Shown here: one piece after another, positions 9,339 to 17,236 of the stretch
How the letters are laid out: every line of letters starts with the position of its first letter
Position numbering within the stretch: position 1 is the stretch's first letter
From: UBA3871 sp041797745
GTDB taxonomy: Bacteria; Bacillota; Clostridia; Peptostreptococcales; Anaerovoracaceae
DNA: 46,505 nt
Direction: 5' to 3'
NCBI GenBank assembly: GCA_041797745.1
Contig: JBHBZU010000028.1
Span: forward strand, 1-46,505
Program-made: the position numbers and the translations under genes
Notes under the pieces: model-generated
Database searches by the model: none
Seen by the model: only the letters and a program-made list of their open reading frames with translations
What the model was told of the DNA's origin: nothing

Positions 9339-10604
9339 ATGTATCTGGTTAGTGTCGCTATAGAAATAACCTGTGCGGTTATCTCCTTTTGTATGCTGTT
9401 CTTTTTCCTCTTGGGAAAAAGAAAGGAAACCACTCTCGACAAGCTGTTTATTTTGATGTTGATTTTCAACATTTTAGTACTTATTTCAGACTGCAATGGC
9501 TATTTTTTAGTAGATGCCAGGCTGAATTTTATACACTATGCAGCTATTTATATATCATTCTTTGCAATCTATATGGTGTCTTTTCTTTACGTTATGTATG
9601 TATCGGAATTTATCAGATTACAGCACGGAATATCTAAAATATATTTAAAGATAACGGTTACTTTTTTGGTGATAGGGCTTACTTTGCTTGTGATTCAAAT
9701 TTTTAACCATATGTACTTTTCCTTAGATTCTGATGGAGAGTATATCATTGAGGACTACTTTTGGATAAATCATGTCTTTGAATTTTTATTTATTGCAATA
9801 GTGGCATCAATGGTTATTGTGAATCATAAAAAACTCAGTATGCGTGACGGCTGTGCCCTTATTAGTATTTGCTTCGTATTTACGGCTTTTCTCGTTTGCA
9901 TGATGATTTTGCCGGATATTCCTTTTGTATATTTTTCTATGACACTTTGTCTGTTTATTATTTACAATCAGACACATGTAACATATTACTGGCAATTAAA
10001 ACAGATAGAAGCGGATTTGTCGCAGGCTAGAATAAATATAGCGATGAGCCAGATTCAGCCGCATTTTATCTACAATTCGCTGGCTACCATAGCTACTCTT
10101 TGCATAGTTGATCCCAAGCAGGCACAAAAGACAACGGTGGATTTTTCCAACTATTTGAGGGCGAATTTGGATTCTGTGGGTAATAATCATGCAATACCTT
10201 TTTTGAAAGAACTCAAACACGTTCAGACTTATCTTGCGTTGGAAAAGATGAGATTTGAAGAAAAATTGAATGTGATTTATGATATAGAGTGTGATTCATT
10301 CGCAATTCCGCCACTTTCCATTCAGCCCTTGGCTGAAAATGCGGTGAGACATGGCATATGCAAGAAAGCAGGTAACGGAACCATTAAGATTTCCACGAAA
10401 GAACTGAAACACAGTTACGTGGTCACTGTTGAAGATGACGGTGTAGGTTTTGACTTTAGGGAGCCATTTAGCACTGACAGGGCACATATTGGAGTTGCAA
10501 ATGTAAAACGTAGAGTAAAAGAACTGGTTGGAGGGTCTTTGGAGCTTACCAGTGAAGTTGGCAAGGGAACCACAGCCACTATCATAATACCTAAAAACTA
10601 CTAA
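9339..10604 (+). CDS. LytS-type sensor histidine kinase
   Basis: A 421-residue membrane sensor kinase. About seven hydrophobic segments fill residues 1-215 with no recognised periplasmic sensor domain. The His_kinase (LytS) box QIQPHFIYNSL places the phospho-accepting residue at His242. The ATPase part shows PPLSIQPLAENAVRHGI (N box), then DDGVGFDF (G1) and HIGVANVKRRV, then GKGTTATI (G2). The start follows a strong GGGAGGGGGAG. The response regulator begins 21 nt after its stop, making a normal pair. LytS-type kinases usually pair with LytTR regulators, so the SARP-like partner here is less common. The signal is unknown. Confidence 0.88.
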   Translation: MYLVSVAIEITCAVISFCMLFFFLLGKRKETTLDKLFILMLIFNILVLISDCNGYFLVDARLNFIHYAAIYISFFAIYMVSFLYVMYVSEFIRLQHGISKIYLKITVTFLVIGLTLLVIQIFNHMYFSLDSDGEYIIEDYFWINHVFEFLFIAIVASMVIVNHKKLSMRDGCALISICFVFTAFLVCMMILPDIPFVYFSMTLCLFIIYNQTHVTYYWQLKQIEADLSQARINIAMSQIQPHFIYNSLATIATLCIVDPKQAQKTTVDFSNYLRANLDSVGNNHAIPFLKELKHVQTYLALEKMRFEEKLNVIYDIECDSFAIPPLSIQPLAENAVRHGICKKAGNGTIKISTKELKHSYVVTVEDDGVGFDFREPFSTDRAHIGVANVKRRVKELVGGSLELTSEVGKGTTATIIIPKNY

Positions 10605-10625
10605 AAGGCGCGGAGGAGAGCAGGC

Positions 10626-11408
10626 ATGAAATTTATAGCGGCAGATGATGAAAGACTGGCACTGGAGGGGCTGATTAATGCTATTAAAGAGGCGGAGCCG
10701 GAGGCGGAAATTGTTTCTTTCAGAGTTCCGGAGGATGTTTTGGCATATGCTGAAAATAATGAATATGATATTGCCTTTTTAGATATTGAAATGGGCACCA
10801 TGGATGGTCTTACATTAGCAAAAAAACTGAAAGAAATAAGACCTGAGGGAGATATAGTATTTGCCACAGGTTATTCACAGTATGCAGTTGAAGCTTTTAA
10901 GCTTCGAGCAGCGGGTTATCTGATGAAACCTGTGACGGAAGAAGATATCGCAAGGGAATTAAAACACATCAAAGAAAGAAAACAGCTTAAAGATGGAGTT
11001 GCCGGCTTATTTGCAAAATGCTTCGGCAAATTTGAGCTTTTTTATAATGAACAGCCGGTTAAATTCAAATATTCAAAAACAAGCGAACTGGTAGCATATC
11101 TTATTTGCCGCAAAGGTTCTTTTTGCTCAAACGGTGAAATAATGGCATGCCTTTGGGAAGACAAGGAAGATACTCCCTCACTTTTTTCAAATTTGAGGAA
11201 CTTAATCAGTGATTTGAACTCAACCATGAAAAGCTTGGGCTGTGAAAATGCCGTTATAAAAAGAAGAGGCATGATAGCTGTAGATACCGCCAGGATTACC
11301 TGCGACTATTACAGATGGCTTGCAGGGGATATTGATGCAATTAACAGCTATGAGGGGGAGTTTATGCAGCCTTATCAATGGGCAGAGTTTTCAATCGGAG
11401 AATTTTAA
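10626..11408 (+). CDS. Response regulator, REC domain plus SARP-like winged helix
   Basis: A 260-residue regulator. Residues 1-120 form a receiver domain with acidic pocket Asp7-Asp8, phosphorylation site Asp53 (AFLDIEM) and the conserved Lys in YLMKPV. Residues ~130-260 resemble the DNA-binding half of SARP/BTAD activators (CFGKFELF..., KTSELVAYLI, GEFMQPYQWAE), but the TPR-like repeats that normally follow are absent. It should be phosphorylated by the kinase just upstream. A paralogue lies at 19056-19847 with the same architecture and the same closing W-A-E motif. Targets are unknown. Confidence 0.85.
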   Translation: MKFIAADDERLALEGLINAIKEAEPEAEIVSFRVPEDVLAYAENNEYDIAFLDIEMGTMDGLTLAKKLKEIRPEGDIVFATGYSQYAVEAFKLRAAGYLMKPVTEEDIARELKHIKERKQLKDGVAGLFAKCFGKFELFYNEQPVKFKYSKTSELVAYLICRKGSFCSNGEIMACLWEDKEDTPSLFSNLRNLISDLNSTMKSLGCENAVIKRRGMIAVDTARITCDYYRWLAGDIDAINSYEGEFMQPYQWAEFSIGEF

Positions 11409-11449
11409 CGAAAATTAGAAAATCGAAGGTCAGGGATTAAAAAGAGGGG

Positions 11450-12877
11450 ATGATTAAAGAGATGGGAAGAGAATTAATTGTGAATTATGAACATAAAGTA
11501 ATCCACAGAAAAATTGTGGCGGTACTGATATATTGTTTGTTATTTTTAGCAATAGGTACCATTTTTACAACCGAACAAACCTTTGCTGCAACTATCGGTC
11601 AAAAGGAGATAAAAGTGGGGCTTGAATTTTGTAAGTCCTATCCTGTAAGCCTGACAGCAGGAGGCAATAGGATTGCTTTTGAAGCTAAAGACGTGCCGCC
11701 TGTTATAATTACCCCTAAAGGTGAGAAAAACGGACGCACACTTATTCCTGCCAGAGCGCTGTTTGAAACGTTGGGAGCCAGTGTTTTTTGGTCTGAGACT
11801 GAACAGAAAGTGTCGGTTGCTTTAGGAGATAAAGCCATAGCTTTTATTATCGGAAATGATTTGGCAACAGTTGACGATAAGAACGTGAAAATGGACGTAC
11901 CGGCGCTGATAATTGACCATGACGGCGATTATTACGGCACCACTATGATTCCTGTAAGGTTTGTGGTGGAAGCCTTGGGGTTTTCAGTAAAGTGGGACGA
12001 TAAGACCAGAAACATTGAGATTGATATATCGGGAAAGGATAGTGTAAATCCGGATAAAAGCAGTACCGATTCCAATGCATCTTCTCAAGGAGGAATTACG
12101 GCAAAGGGTTTGCCTGCTCTTTGCGATGAGGCAAAGGGAAAGCTTATATTCATTGATTCGGGTCATGGCGGAGCGGATTCCGGAGCAATAGCTTTAAGTA
12201 CAGGTCAATACGAGAAAAATTTCAATCTGCCTATATCCATAAAGCTTGGAGAATATCTTAAGGAAGCGGGATTTAATGTTTACTTAATTAAAGAAAAGGA
12301 TCAAAATATACCGATTCCATCAGACTATGTATTCCATAAGGAAGTAACAAAGAGTAAATTGCAGCTGTATTACAGGGCGGTTATTGCTAATTCCATGAAC
12401 ACGGATTTCTTCGTGTCCATTCACAACAATTCTTCGCCGACAGCCCGTTCAAGCGGAACGGAGGTTATCTGCGCAGACAAGATTTTTTATGGAATGTATG
12501 ATGACGGTACAGCTCTCACCATAAAGGATAGAGCTATTGAATGGGCTACCAGTATGCCCGCTATTAAATTGGATGAAAGTGGTGAGCCTTTAGGAACCAC
12601 TCTTATGGAAAACTACGGTATCACCAGTACAGAGGTCGCTGAAGCGGTTATGGACAACATGGTAGCCACATTAGGTACCCGTAAAAGCCGAATTATAAAT
12701 AATAACGACTATGCTCTAATGAATTGTGTTAAGGCACCGTCAATCATTGTGGAGGGAGCTTTCATGTCAAATCCGCAGGATTTGGCTATTATGAACAGAC
12801 CTGACTACAGTGAAAAATATGCGTACGCTACAGCTAAAGGCATTATAGAAGCCTTTAATAAAAGATATGGAAAGTAA
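11450..12877 (+). CDS. N-acetylmuramoyl-L-alanine amidase with copper-amine-oxidase-like N-terminal domain
   Basis: A 475-residue exported cell-wall hydrolase. A signal segment (about residues 20-46, ending TFAAT) is followed by a Cu_amine_oxidN1-type domain (~60-190), recognised by RTLIPARALFETLGASVFW and TMIPVRFVVEALGFSVKWD. A short Ser/Asp linker leads to an Amidase_3 domain (~225-475). Its zinc-site motifs are visible: FIDSGHGGADSG, the Glu in GQYEKNFNL, SIHNNSS, and a late IIVEGAFMSN glutamate. It should cut between MurNAc and the stem peptide. The start is uncertain: 11450 abuts GAGGGG too closely, so 11462 may be used. Confidence 0.87.
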   Translation: MIKEMGRELIVNYEHKVIHRKIVAVLIYCLLFLAIGTIFTTEQTFAATIGQKEIKVGLEFCKSYPVSLTAGGNRIAFEAKDVPPVIITPKGEKNGRTLIPARALFETLGASVFWSETEQKVSVALGDKAIAFIIGNDLATVDDKNVKMDVPALIIDHDGDYYGTTMIPVRFVVEALGFSVKWDDKTRNIEIDISGKDSVNPDKSSTDSNASSQGGITAKGLPALCDEAKGKLIFIDSGHGGADSGAIALSTGQYEKNFNLPISIKLGEYLKEAGFNVYLIKEKDQNIPIPSDYVFHKEVTKSKLQLYYRAVIANSMNTDFFVSIHNNSSPTARSSGTEVICADKIFYGMYDDGTALTIKDRAIEWATSMPAIKLDESGEPLGTTLMENYGITSTEVAEAVMDNMVATLGTRKSRIINNNDYALMNCVKAPSIIVEGAFMSNPQDLAIMNRPDYSEKYAYATAKGIIEAFNKRYGK

Positions 12878-12883
12878 TTAATT

Positions 12884-13177
12884 ATGGTAATGATATTATA
12901 TTTAGGTGTTGTCTTTGTGGGCTACATCGTAGGTGAATTTTTGAATAAAAGAGATATTAAGGCTTCGTGGATGGGAAAAGTTCAGGTGCTGTGTATCTTT
13001 CTTTTAGTATTTATGATGGGAAGCCGTATAGGCTCAAATAAAGAAGTTGTTTCATCTTTAGGCAGCATTGGTCTTATTGCTGTGGCACTGACCCTGCTGG
13101 TTTTTGTAGGTTCACTTCTAGCGGTTATGGGTCTACGCAAGCTTTTGAAATATAACAGAAAGGGGGAGCGATTATAA
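12884..13177 (+). CDS. LysO-type exporter, N-terminal subunit (split gene)
   Basis: A 97-residue hydrophobic protein with about three membrane helices, matching the N-terminal third of the LysO/YbjE (DUF340) lysine exporter. FLLVFMMGSRIGSNKEVVSSLGSIG is the recognisable part. In Escherichia coli LysO is one chain of about 300 residues; here the two parts are separate genes joined by a TAATG overlap, so equal synthesis and assembly of the two chains is likely. Separate LysO halves are known in Gram-positive bacteria, so this need not be a mutation. Substrate (lysine or its toxic analogues) is inferred from the family. Confidence 0.75.
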   Translation: MVMILYLGVVFVGYIVGEFLNKRDIKASWMGKVQVLCIFLLVFMMGSRIGSNKEVVSSLGSIGLIAVALTLLVFVGSLLAVMGLRKLLKYNRKGERL

Positions 13178-13785
13178 TGACTATCGGTATTGTTATATCT
13201 GCCGCTCTCGGTATATTTTCAGGATATGCTTTTCTACCTGACCGGTTTATTTCAGCTACTGGATGGTTGCTTGTTATTGGACTATCCATTGTACTTTTCT
13301 TTGTGGGTGTTGATTTAGGAAGAGACGGCACAGTTGTTAAAAACTTAAAATCTGCCGGATGGAGAGTTTTTGCTTTTCCTGTGGCGATTGCTATGGGTTC
13401 CTTTGCAGGTTGTATGGTGGGGTCTTTATTTTTGCCAATCAGTTGCATAGATTCCGCTTTAGTAGCTTCAGGCATGGGCTGGTATTCTCTGGCGCCGGTT
13501 ATTATTACGCCATATTCGGAAGAAATAGCCGCGATTTCCTTTATGCATAATGTGTTAAGAGAAATGCTCAGTATAGTATTGGTTCCTTTTGTAGCAAAAT
13601 ATATAGGCTATCTTGAATGTATCGCTTTGCCGGGCTCAACGGGTATGGATATTTGCTTACCTGTTGTGGAAAAGGTTACCAGCCCAAGCATAGTGGTGTA
13701 TTCCTTTGTGGCTGGAGTGGTACTTTCTTTAGCGGTTCCCATTATTACACCGCTCCTTGTTACTTTAGCCCAGAGCATGATTTAA
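13177..13785 (+). CDS. LysO-type exporter, C-terminal subunit (split gene)
   Basis: A 202-residue polytopic protein matching the C-terminal two thirds of LysO. The family hallmark GMGWYSLAPV is present, as are a FFVGVDLGRDG turn and the late GSTGMDICLPVV segment; in LysO acidic residues in the membrane part are needed for transport. The start overlaps the stop of the N-terminal subunit by one base and has AAGGGGGAG upstream. It is the last gene before lexA. Confidence 0.78.
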   Translation: MTIGIVISAALGIFSGYAFLPDRFISATGWLLVIGLSIVLFFVGVDLGRDGTVVKNLKSAGWRVFAFPVAIAMGSFAGCMVGSLFLPISCIDSALVASGMGWYSLAPVIITPYSEEIAAISFMHNVLREMLSIVLVPFVAKYIGYLECIALPGSTGMDICLPVVEKVTSPSIVVYSFVAGVVLSLAVPIITPLLVTLAQSMI

Positions 13786-13800
13786 AAGAAAATTTGTTTA

Positions 13801-13812
13801 GAACATGTGTTT
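13801..13812 (+). promoter_or_regulatory. SOS box (LexA operator) of lexA
   Basis: GAACATGTGTTT fits the Gram-positive LexA/DinR consensus CGAACRNRYGTTYC at every core position; only the outermost C on each side differs. It overlaps the -35 element of the predicted lexA promoter, the arrangement expected for autorepression by LexA. Confidence 0.75.
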
Positions 13813-13838
13813 ACATATTCGGAGGTTTATGTTATTAT
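13810..13838 (+). promoter_or_regulatory. Predicted sigma-A promoter of lexA
   Basis: A -35 element TTTACA (13810-13815) and a -10 element TATTAT (13833-13838) are separated by exactly 17 nt. The SOS box covers the -35 hexamer. The leader would be about 38 nt and contains GGAGGTGA before the ATG at 13883. Confidence 0.65.
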
Positions 13839-13882
13839 AAGAAAAGGAATATAGAGTTTTCTTATTTTACGGAGGTGACCAT

Positions 13883-14578
13883 ATGTCAAATGTAAACTTA
13901 AAAGAACGTGAAATTCGCATATTAGCATATATGAAAGACGTTATTTTAGAAAAAGGGTATCCGCCTACAGTTCGCGAAATTTGTGCGGCTTTGGGTATCA
14001 AGTCCACCTCCACCGTACACAAAGACATTGAAAATTTAGAGCGTGCAGGTTATTTGAAAAAGGACCCTGCCAAAAATCGAGCTCTCAATATTGTTTATGA
14101 AAATTTACCGGAATCTATGAGAGGCGGCATTTCAGCAGATTCACTTCAGGGAAATTCTTCTGTAAGGGAAAGCATATCCGAGCGTTTGGACGTGGTTGAT
14201 ATTCCCATTGTAGGCAGAGTAGCCGCAGGTACACCTATTTTAGCTGAACAGAATGTAGAGGGGACTTTCCCTATACCTGCACAGTATATGTCTCGCGGTG
14301 CCAACAGCTTTATGCTTACTGTCCATGGAGATTCCATGATTGAGGTAGGTATCTTTGACGGAGACCTTATTTTAGTTCAGCAGCAGGAGCATGCCGAAAA
14401 TGGTGAAATTGTAGTGGCAATGGTAGACGGTTTTGAGTCTGAAGCTACTGTAAAGACTTTTTATAATGAGGGCGATCACATACGCCTCCAACCTCAAAAT
14501 AGTGCAATGAGCCCTATTATTGTTAAGGATGTTCACATTTTAGGAAAGGTAAAGGGTGTATTCCGCTATTTCAGTTAA
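13883..14578 (+). CDS. lexA: LexA repressor, SOS response regulator
   Basis: A 231-residue LexA. The N-terminal winged helix-turn-helix (~1-70) has GYPPTVREICAALGIKSTSTVHKDI. The self-cleavage site Ala115-Gly116 lies in VGRVAAGTP. The catalytic dyad is Ser151 (HGDSMIEVGI) and Lys191 (EATVKTF). On DNA damage, RecA filaments stimulate autocleavage and derepress SOS genes. The linker is somewhat longer than in Escherichia coli LexA. The gene is autoregulated through the SOS box upstream, has a strong GGAGGTGA, and is followed by its own terminator, so it is monocistronic. Confidence 0.95.
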   Translation: MSNVNLKEREIRILAYMKDVILEKGYPPTVREICAALGIKSTSTVHKDIENLERAGYLKKDPAKNRALNIVYENLPESMRGGISADSLQGNSSVRESISERLDVVDIPIVGRVAAGTPILAEQNVEGTFPIPAQYMSRGANSFMLTVHGDSMIEVGIFDGDLILVQQQEHAENGEIVVAMVDGFESEATVKTFYNEGDHIRLQPQNSAMSPIIVKDVHILGKVKGVFRYFS

Positions 14579-14596
14579 ATTCAATTTATAATCTTT

Positions 14597-14627
14597 CAGG
14601 AACCTTTTTGGTTCCTGTTTTATTTTG
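14597..14627 (+). terminator. Terminator of lexA
   Basis: CAGGAACC (14597-14604) pairs perfectly with GGTTCCTG (14610-14617) across a TTTTT loop, and a T-rich run follows. Confidence 0.9.
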
Positions 14628-14688
14628 CCTTTTAAATTTGTATTTAAAAGCGTACAACTGTTTATTAATGTTTTTATTTGAAAACATA

Positions 14689-14717
14689 TTGTCAAAATAT
14701 CTATTTTTCTGTATACT
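14689..14717 (+). promoter_or_regulatory. Predicted promoter of the AGCS symporter
   Basis: TTGTCA (14689-14694) and TATACT (14712-14717) are spaced by 17 nt, close to sigma-A consensus. The leader would be about 88 nt and includes a small inverted repeat (ATGTAT...ATACAT) just before the AAGGAGAAAG ribosome-binding site, which could modulate translation. Confidence 0.7.
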
Positions 14718-14811
14718 AACGACATTGCACATTTTGTATGGAAAATAAAACAATTTGTGGCGGAATATATAGACGGAATGTATATTTAATACATATTTAA
14801 GGAGAAAGGCT

Positions 14812-16227
14812 ATGAGTTTTACAGAATTAACAGCAAAAATTGACGGATATGTCTGGGGCGTACCGCTTCTTGTACTCCTGATGGGAGTGGGCATTTATTG
14901 TTCTTTCAGATGTGGCTTTGCATATTTTATTAATTTTCCAAAAGGCTTTCGTTATATGGTAACCAAGGAACCGGGAGTTGAACAAGGTGAGGTTTCAGCC
15001 TTTGGAGCCTTTTGCACTGCCATGTCTGCAACAGTGGGAACCGGAAACATAGTAGGTGTTGCCACAGCGGTGGTTATTGGAGGCCCCGGCGCTTTATTTT
15101 GGATGATTGTAGCAGCTTTTATCGGTATGGGAACCAAGTATGCTGAATGTTTGCTGGCAATTAAGTATCGTGAAATTGATTCCGAGGGTCATGTTTTAGG
15201 TGGACCGTTCATCTATATAAGAAAAGGATTGGGGAAAAAATGGGATTGGCTTGGAAAGGCCTTTGCAATATGTATTATACTGGCGGCTATTTTAGGAACA
15301 GGAACTATGTGTCAGTCAAATTCCATTGCTTCCGCTGCAAATACATTTTTTGACCCTGAAGCAACTCACCTTGCATTCGGAACAGGCTATACATGGACGA
15401 CGTTTATTACAGCCCTTGCTATTGCTATAGTTGCAGCTTTGGTTATTTTAGGCGGAATTAAGAGAATTGCCACTTTCTCCAGCGCGGTGGTTCCTTTCAC
15501 GGCAGCTTTTTATATATGCGTAACGATTTTAGTGCTTATTTGCAATGCTTCAGAAATACCGGCAGCTTTTGTGAAAATTTTTGAGGGTGCTTTCGGAGTA
15601 AGGGCGGTACAAGGTGGTGCTATGGGCGCCATGATGCTTGCAATGCAAAAGGGTGTAGCCAGAGGTTGTTTTTCCAACGAAGCAGGTTTAGGCTCCGCTC
15701 CTATTGCGGTATCGGCAGCAGAAGCTAAGGAACCGGTAAGGCAGGGTCTCATTAATGCAATGGGGGTTTTTATTGATACGGTAATAATTTGCAACATGAC
15801 AGGGCTTACTATAATTGTAACCGGCTCCCATGAAATTGGGCTTTCAGGTGCGCCTGTTACAATTAATGCACTTGGCACAGGGCTTCCTTGGGATTACAAG
15901 GTAGGTGCTTTTCTTCTTATGGTATGCTTGGCATTTTTCGCCTTTACAACTATTTTGGGTTGGGCCTATTATTCAGACAGAGCCTTGAGCTATCTCATAG
16001 GAAAGACAAAGTCACCAATTCTCACAGTATATAACTGGCTTTATATATCAACTTTAATACTTGGAGCTTTTATGAGTCTTGACGCCGTATGGAACATAGC
16101 AGATACTTTTAACGGCCTTATGGCTATTCCAAACCTTATTGCGCTGGTAGGTCTCGGTGGCGTAGTATCAAAGGAGACAAAGAGCTACTTTAAGCGACTT
16201 AAGGCAGGGGAAATTGTGGACAGGTAA
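14812..16227 (+). CDS. Sodium:alanine/glycine symporter, AGCS family
   Basis: A 471-residue transporter with about eleven membrane helices. Family motifs are present: GTGNIVGVATAVVIGGPGALFWM near residue 70 and CFSNEAGLGSAPIA near 285. AGCS proteins import alanine or glycine with sodium. It is about the usual family length and complete. The gene has its own promoter and stands alone; its strand agrees with the operon that follows, but over 250 nt separate it from the next promoter. Amino-acid uptake suits a fermentative anaerobe (inference). Confidence 0.93.
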   Translation: MSFTELTAKIDGYVWGVPLLVLLMGVGIYCSFRCGFAYFINFPKGFRYMVTKEPGVEQGEVSAFGAFCTAMSATVGTGNIVGVATAVVIGGPGALFWMIVAAFIGMGTKYAECLLAIKYREIDSEGHVLGGPFIYIRKGLGKKWDWLGKAFAICIILAAILGTGTMCQSNSIASAANTFFDPEATHLAFGTGYTWTTFITALAIAIVAALVILGGIKRIATFSSAVVPFTAAFYICVTILVLICNASEIPAAFVKIFEGAFGVRAVQGGAMGAMMLAMQKGVARGCFSNEAGLGSAPIAVSAAEAKEPVRQGLINAMGVFIDTVIICNMTGLTIIVTGSHEIGLSGAPVTINALGTGLPWDYKVGAFLLMVCLAFFAFTTILGWAYYSDRALSYLIGKTKSPILTVYNWLYISTLILGAFMSLDAVWNIADTFNGLMAIPNLIALVGLGGVVSKETKSYFKRLKAGEIVDR

Positions 16228-16366
16228 ATTGGAAACGTAATTTTGAATAAAGAAAGCAATTCGGCTTTTGAAAGATTCAGGATGGCAGGATGGATAAAAA
16301 GTAAAATCAGCCTTTGATATTTAAAAGCTGAATAAAAAGCCAAATCAAGCTTTATATTTGATAAAC

Positions 16367-16432
16367 TTCACAAATTAGTTGTTTGATATTCTAAATTTAG
16401 AATATTTGATAGGGCTTAATAAAATTTGTGAA
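16367..16432. repeat. Nested palindrome / long hairpin
   Basis: A perfect 20-bp palindrome at 16386-16405 (ten bases ATATTCTAAA followed by their complement) sits inside an outer inverted repeat, TTCACAAATT at 16367-16376 with AATTTGTGAA at 16423-16432. It may work as the terminator-like end of the symporter transcript, or as a binding site for a dimeric protein. Confidence 0.6.
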
Positions 16433-16444
16433 AATAATGTAAAA

Positions 16445-16503
16445 AAGCTTTGAAGGCTGCAAAAATACGTCAAAAATGAAGCTTTGTTAAGGCTGCAAAA
16501 ATA
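16445..16503 (+). repeat. Imperfect tandem direct repeat
   Basis: Two copies of a unit beginning AAGCTTTG and ending AAGGCTGCAAAAATA lie at 16445-16467 and 16479-16503, separated by 11 nt. The second has a 2-nt insertion. The repeat ends just before the -35 element of the infC operon, so it could bind a regulator or simply be slippage-derived. Confidence 0.6.
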
Positions 16504-16505
16504 AC

Positions 16506-16534
16506 TTGACATAAACCCATGAACATGCTAGACT
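16506..16534 (+). promoter_or_regulatory. Promoter of infC-rpmI-rplT
   Basis: A consensus -35 TTGACA (16506-16511) and -10 TAGACT (16529-16534) are spaced by 17 nt. Transcription from about 16541 would give a leader of about 145 nt before infC. Confidence 0.8.
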
Positions 16535-16546
16535 TACAGAGTATGA

Positions 16547-16660
16547 AGAAGAAGTATCCGCTTCTCACCTTATCCGGCATAGCTGTTAGGGTAAATATTG
16601 AACTAAACGCATTAGTTGCGTCCATTCATAGCGGGTACACTTTGTATCCGCTATTTTAAT
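16547..16660 (+). promoter_or_regulatory. Ribosomal-protein (L20-type) leader with attenuator
   Basis: The leader ends in a terminator-like hairpin: AGCGGGTACA (16630-16639) pairs with TGTATCCGCT (16643-16652), one G-U included, followed by ATTTTAATTT. The sequence GTATCCGCT occurs twice, at 16554-16562 and in the 3' arm at 16644-16652, so the early copy can pair with AGCGGGTAC instead and act as an antiterminator. An early small hairpin (AGAAG...CTTCT) also holds the early copy. In Bacillus, L20 binds the infC-rpmI-rplT leader and favours termination; the same control is inferred here. Confidence 0.65.
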
Positions 16661-16685
16661 TTATTTATTCACGGAGGTGAAAACC

Positions 16686-17201
16686 ATTAGCAAGGAAGCA
16701 CTCATCAACGAAGAAATTCGTGACAAAGAACTCAGAGTTATTGATAACGAGGGTAATATGCTCGGTGTCATGAGCCTGGAAGAAGCTTTAGCATTAGCAA
16801 GTGAAAAGAATTTGGATTTGGTAAATATTTCTCCAAATGCAAATCCGCCTGTTTGTAAGATTTTAGACTATGGTAAGTATCGCTATGATCTGCAAAAGAA
16901 AGAAAAGGAAGCTAAGAAAAAGCAGAAGCAGACTCAGGTTAAAGAAATCAGACTGAGCACTTTCATCGAAGAACATGACATTTCTGTTAAGGCGGCAACG
17001 GCAGCCAAGTTCTTAAAGGATGGAGATAAAGTAAAAGTAAGTCTTCGCTTTAGAGGTAGAGAAAAGGATTATGCCAGCACAGGCTTTGAGGTTATGCGTA
17101 AGTTTTCCGAATTTATTTCTGAGGCAGGAAATATCGAAAAGAAACCTGAGTTTGAGGGACGTAGCTTGATAATGGTAGTTACTCCAAAATCAGATAAATA
17201 G
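16686..17201 (+). CDS. infC: Translation initiation factor IF-3, AUU start
   Basis: A 171-residue IF-3. Its N-domain starts SKEALINEEIRDKELRVID, then the NPPVCKILDYGKYRYDLQKKEKEAKKKQK helix and linker, then a C-domain ending in FEGRSLIMVVTPK. It binds the 30S subunit, blocks early 50S joining and checks the start codon. The start is ATT at 16686, 5 nt after GGAGGTGA (16673-16680). A GTG at 16677 is in frame but lies inside the Shine-Dalgarno and cannot use it. An AUU start is conserved for infC in Escherichia coli and Bacillus and lets IF-3 limit its own synthesis. Confidence 0.93.
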   Translation: MSKEALINEEIRDKELRVIDNEGNMLGVMSLEEALALASEKNLDLVNISPNANPPVCKILDYGKYRYDLQKKEKEAKKKQKQTQVKEIRLSTFIEEHDISVKAATAAKFLKDGDKVKVSLRFRGREKDYASTGFEVMRKFSEFISEAGNIEKKPEFEGRSLIMVVTPKSDK

Positions 17202-17236
17202 TTAATACTTTTAATCACATAGGAGGATTGATTCAC

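Larger units (their letters stand above)
16228..16505. other. Gene-free AT-rich spacer with palindromes and direct repeats
   Basis: No credible coding region is seen between the symporter and the infC promoter. The stretch holds a hairpin structure (16367-16432), a 23-25 nt imperfect direct repeat (16445-16503), and four copies of TTTGATA between about 16312 and 16410. No good U-tract terminator was found directly behind the symporter stop. Confidence 0.6.

Noticed and set aside
14720..14811. Riboswitch before the AGCS symporter
   Set aside because: The leader is short and only has a small hairpin; no known glycine or other riboswitch core was recognised.
16677..16688. GTG at 16677 as the infC start
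   Set aside because: The GTG is part of the Shine-Dalgarno GGAGGTGA itself; ATT at 16686 has correct spacing and gives the family N-terminus.
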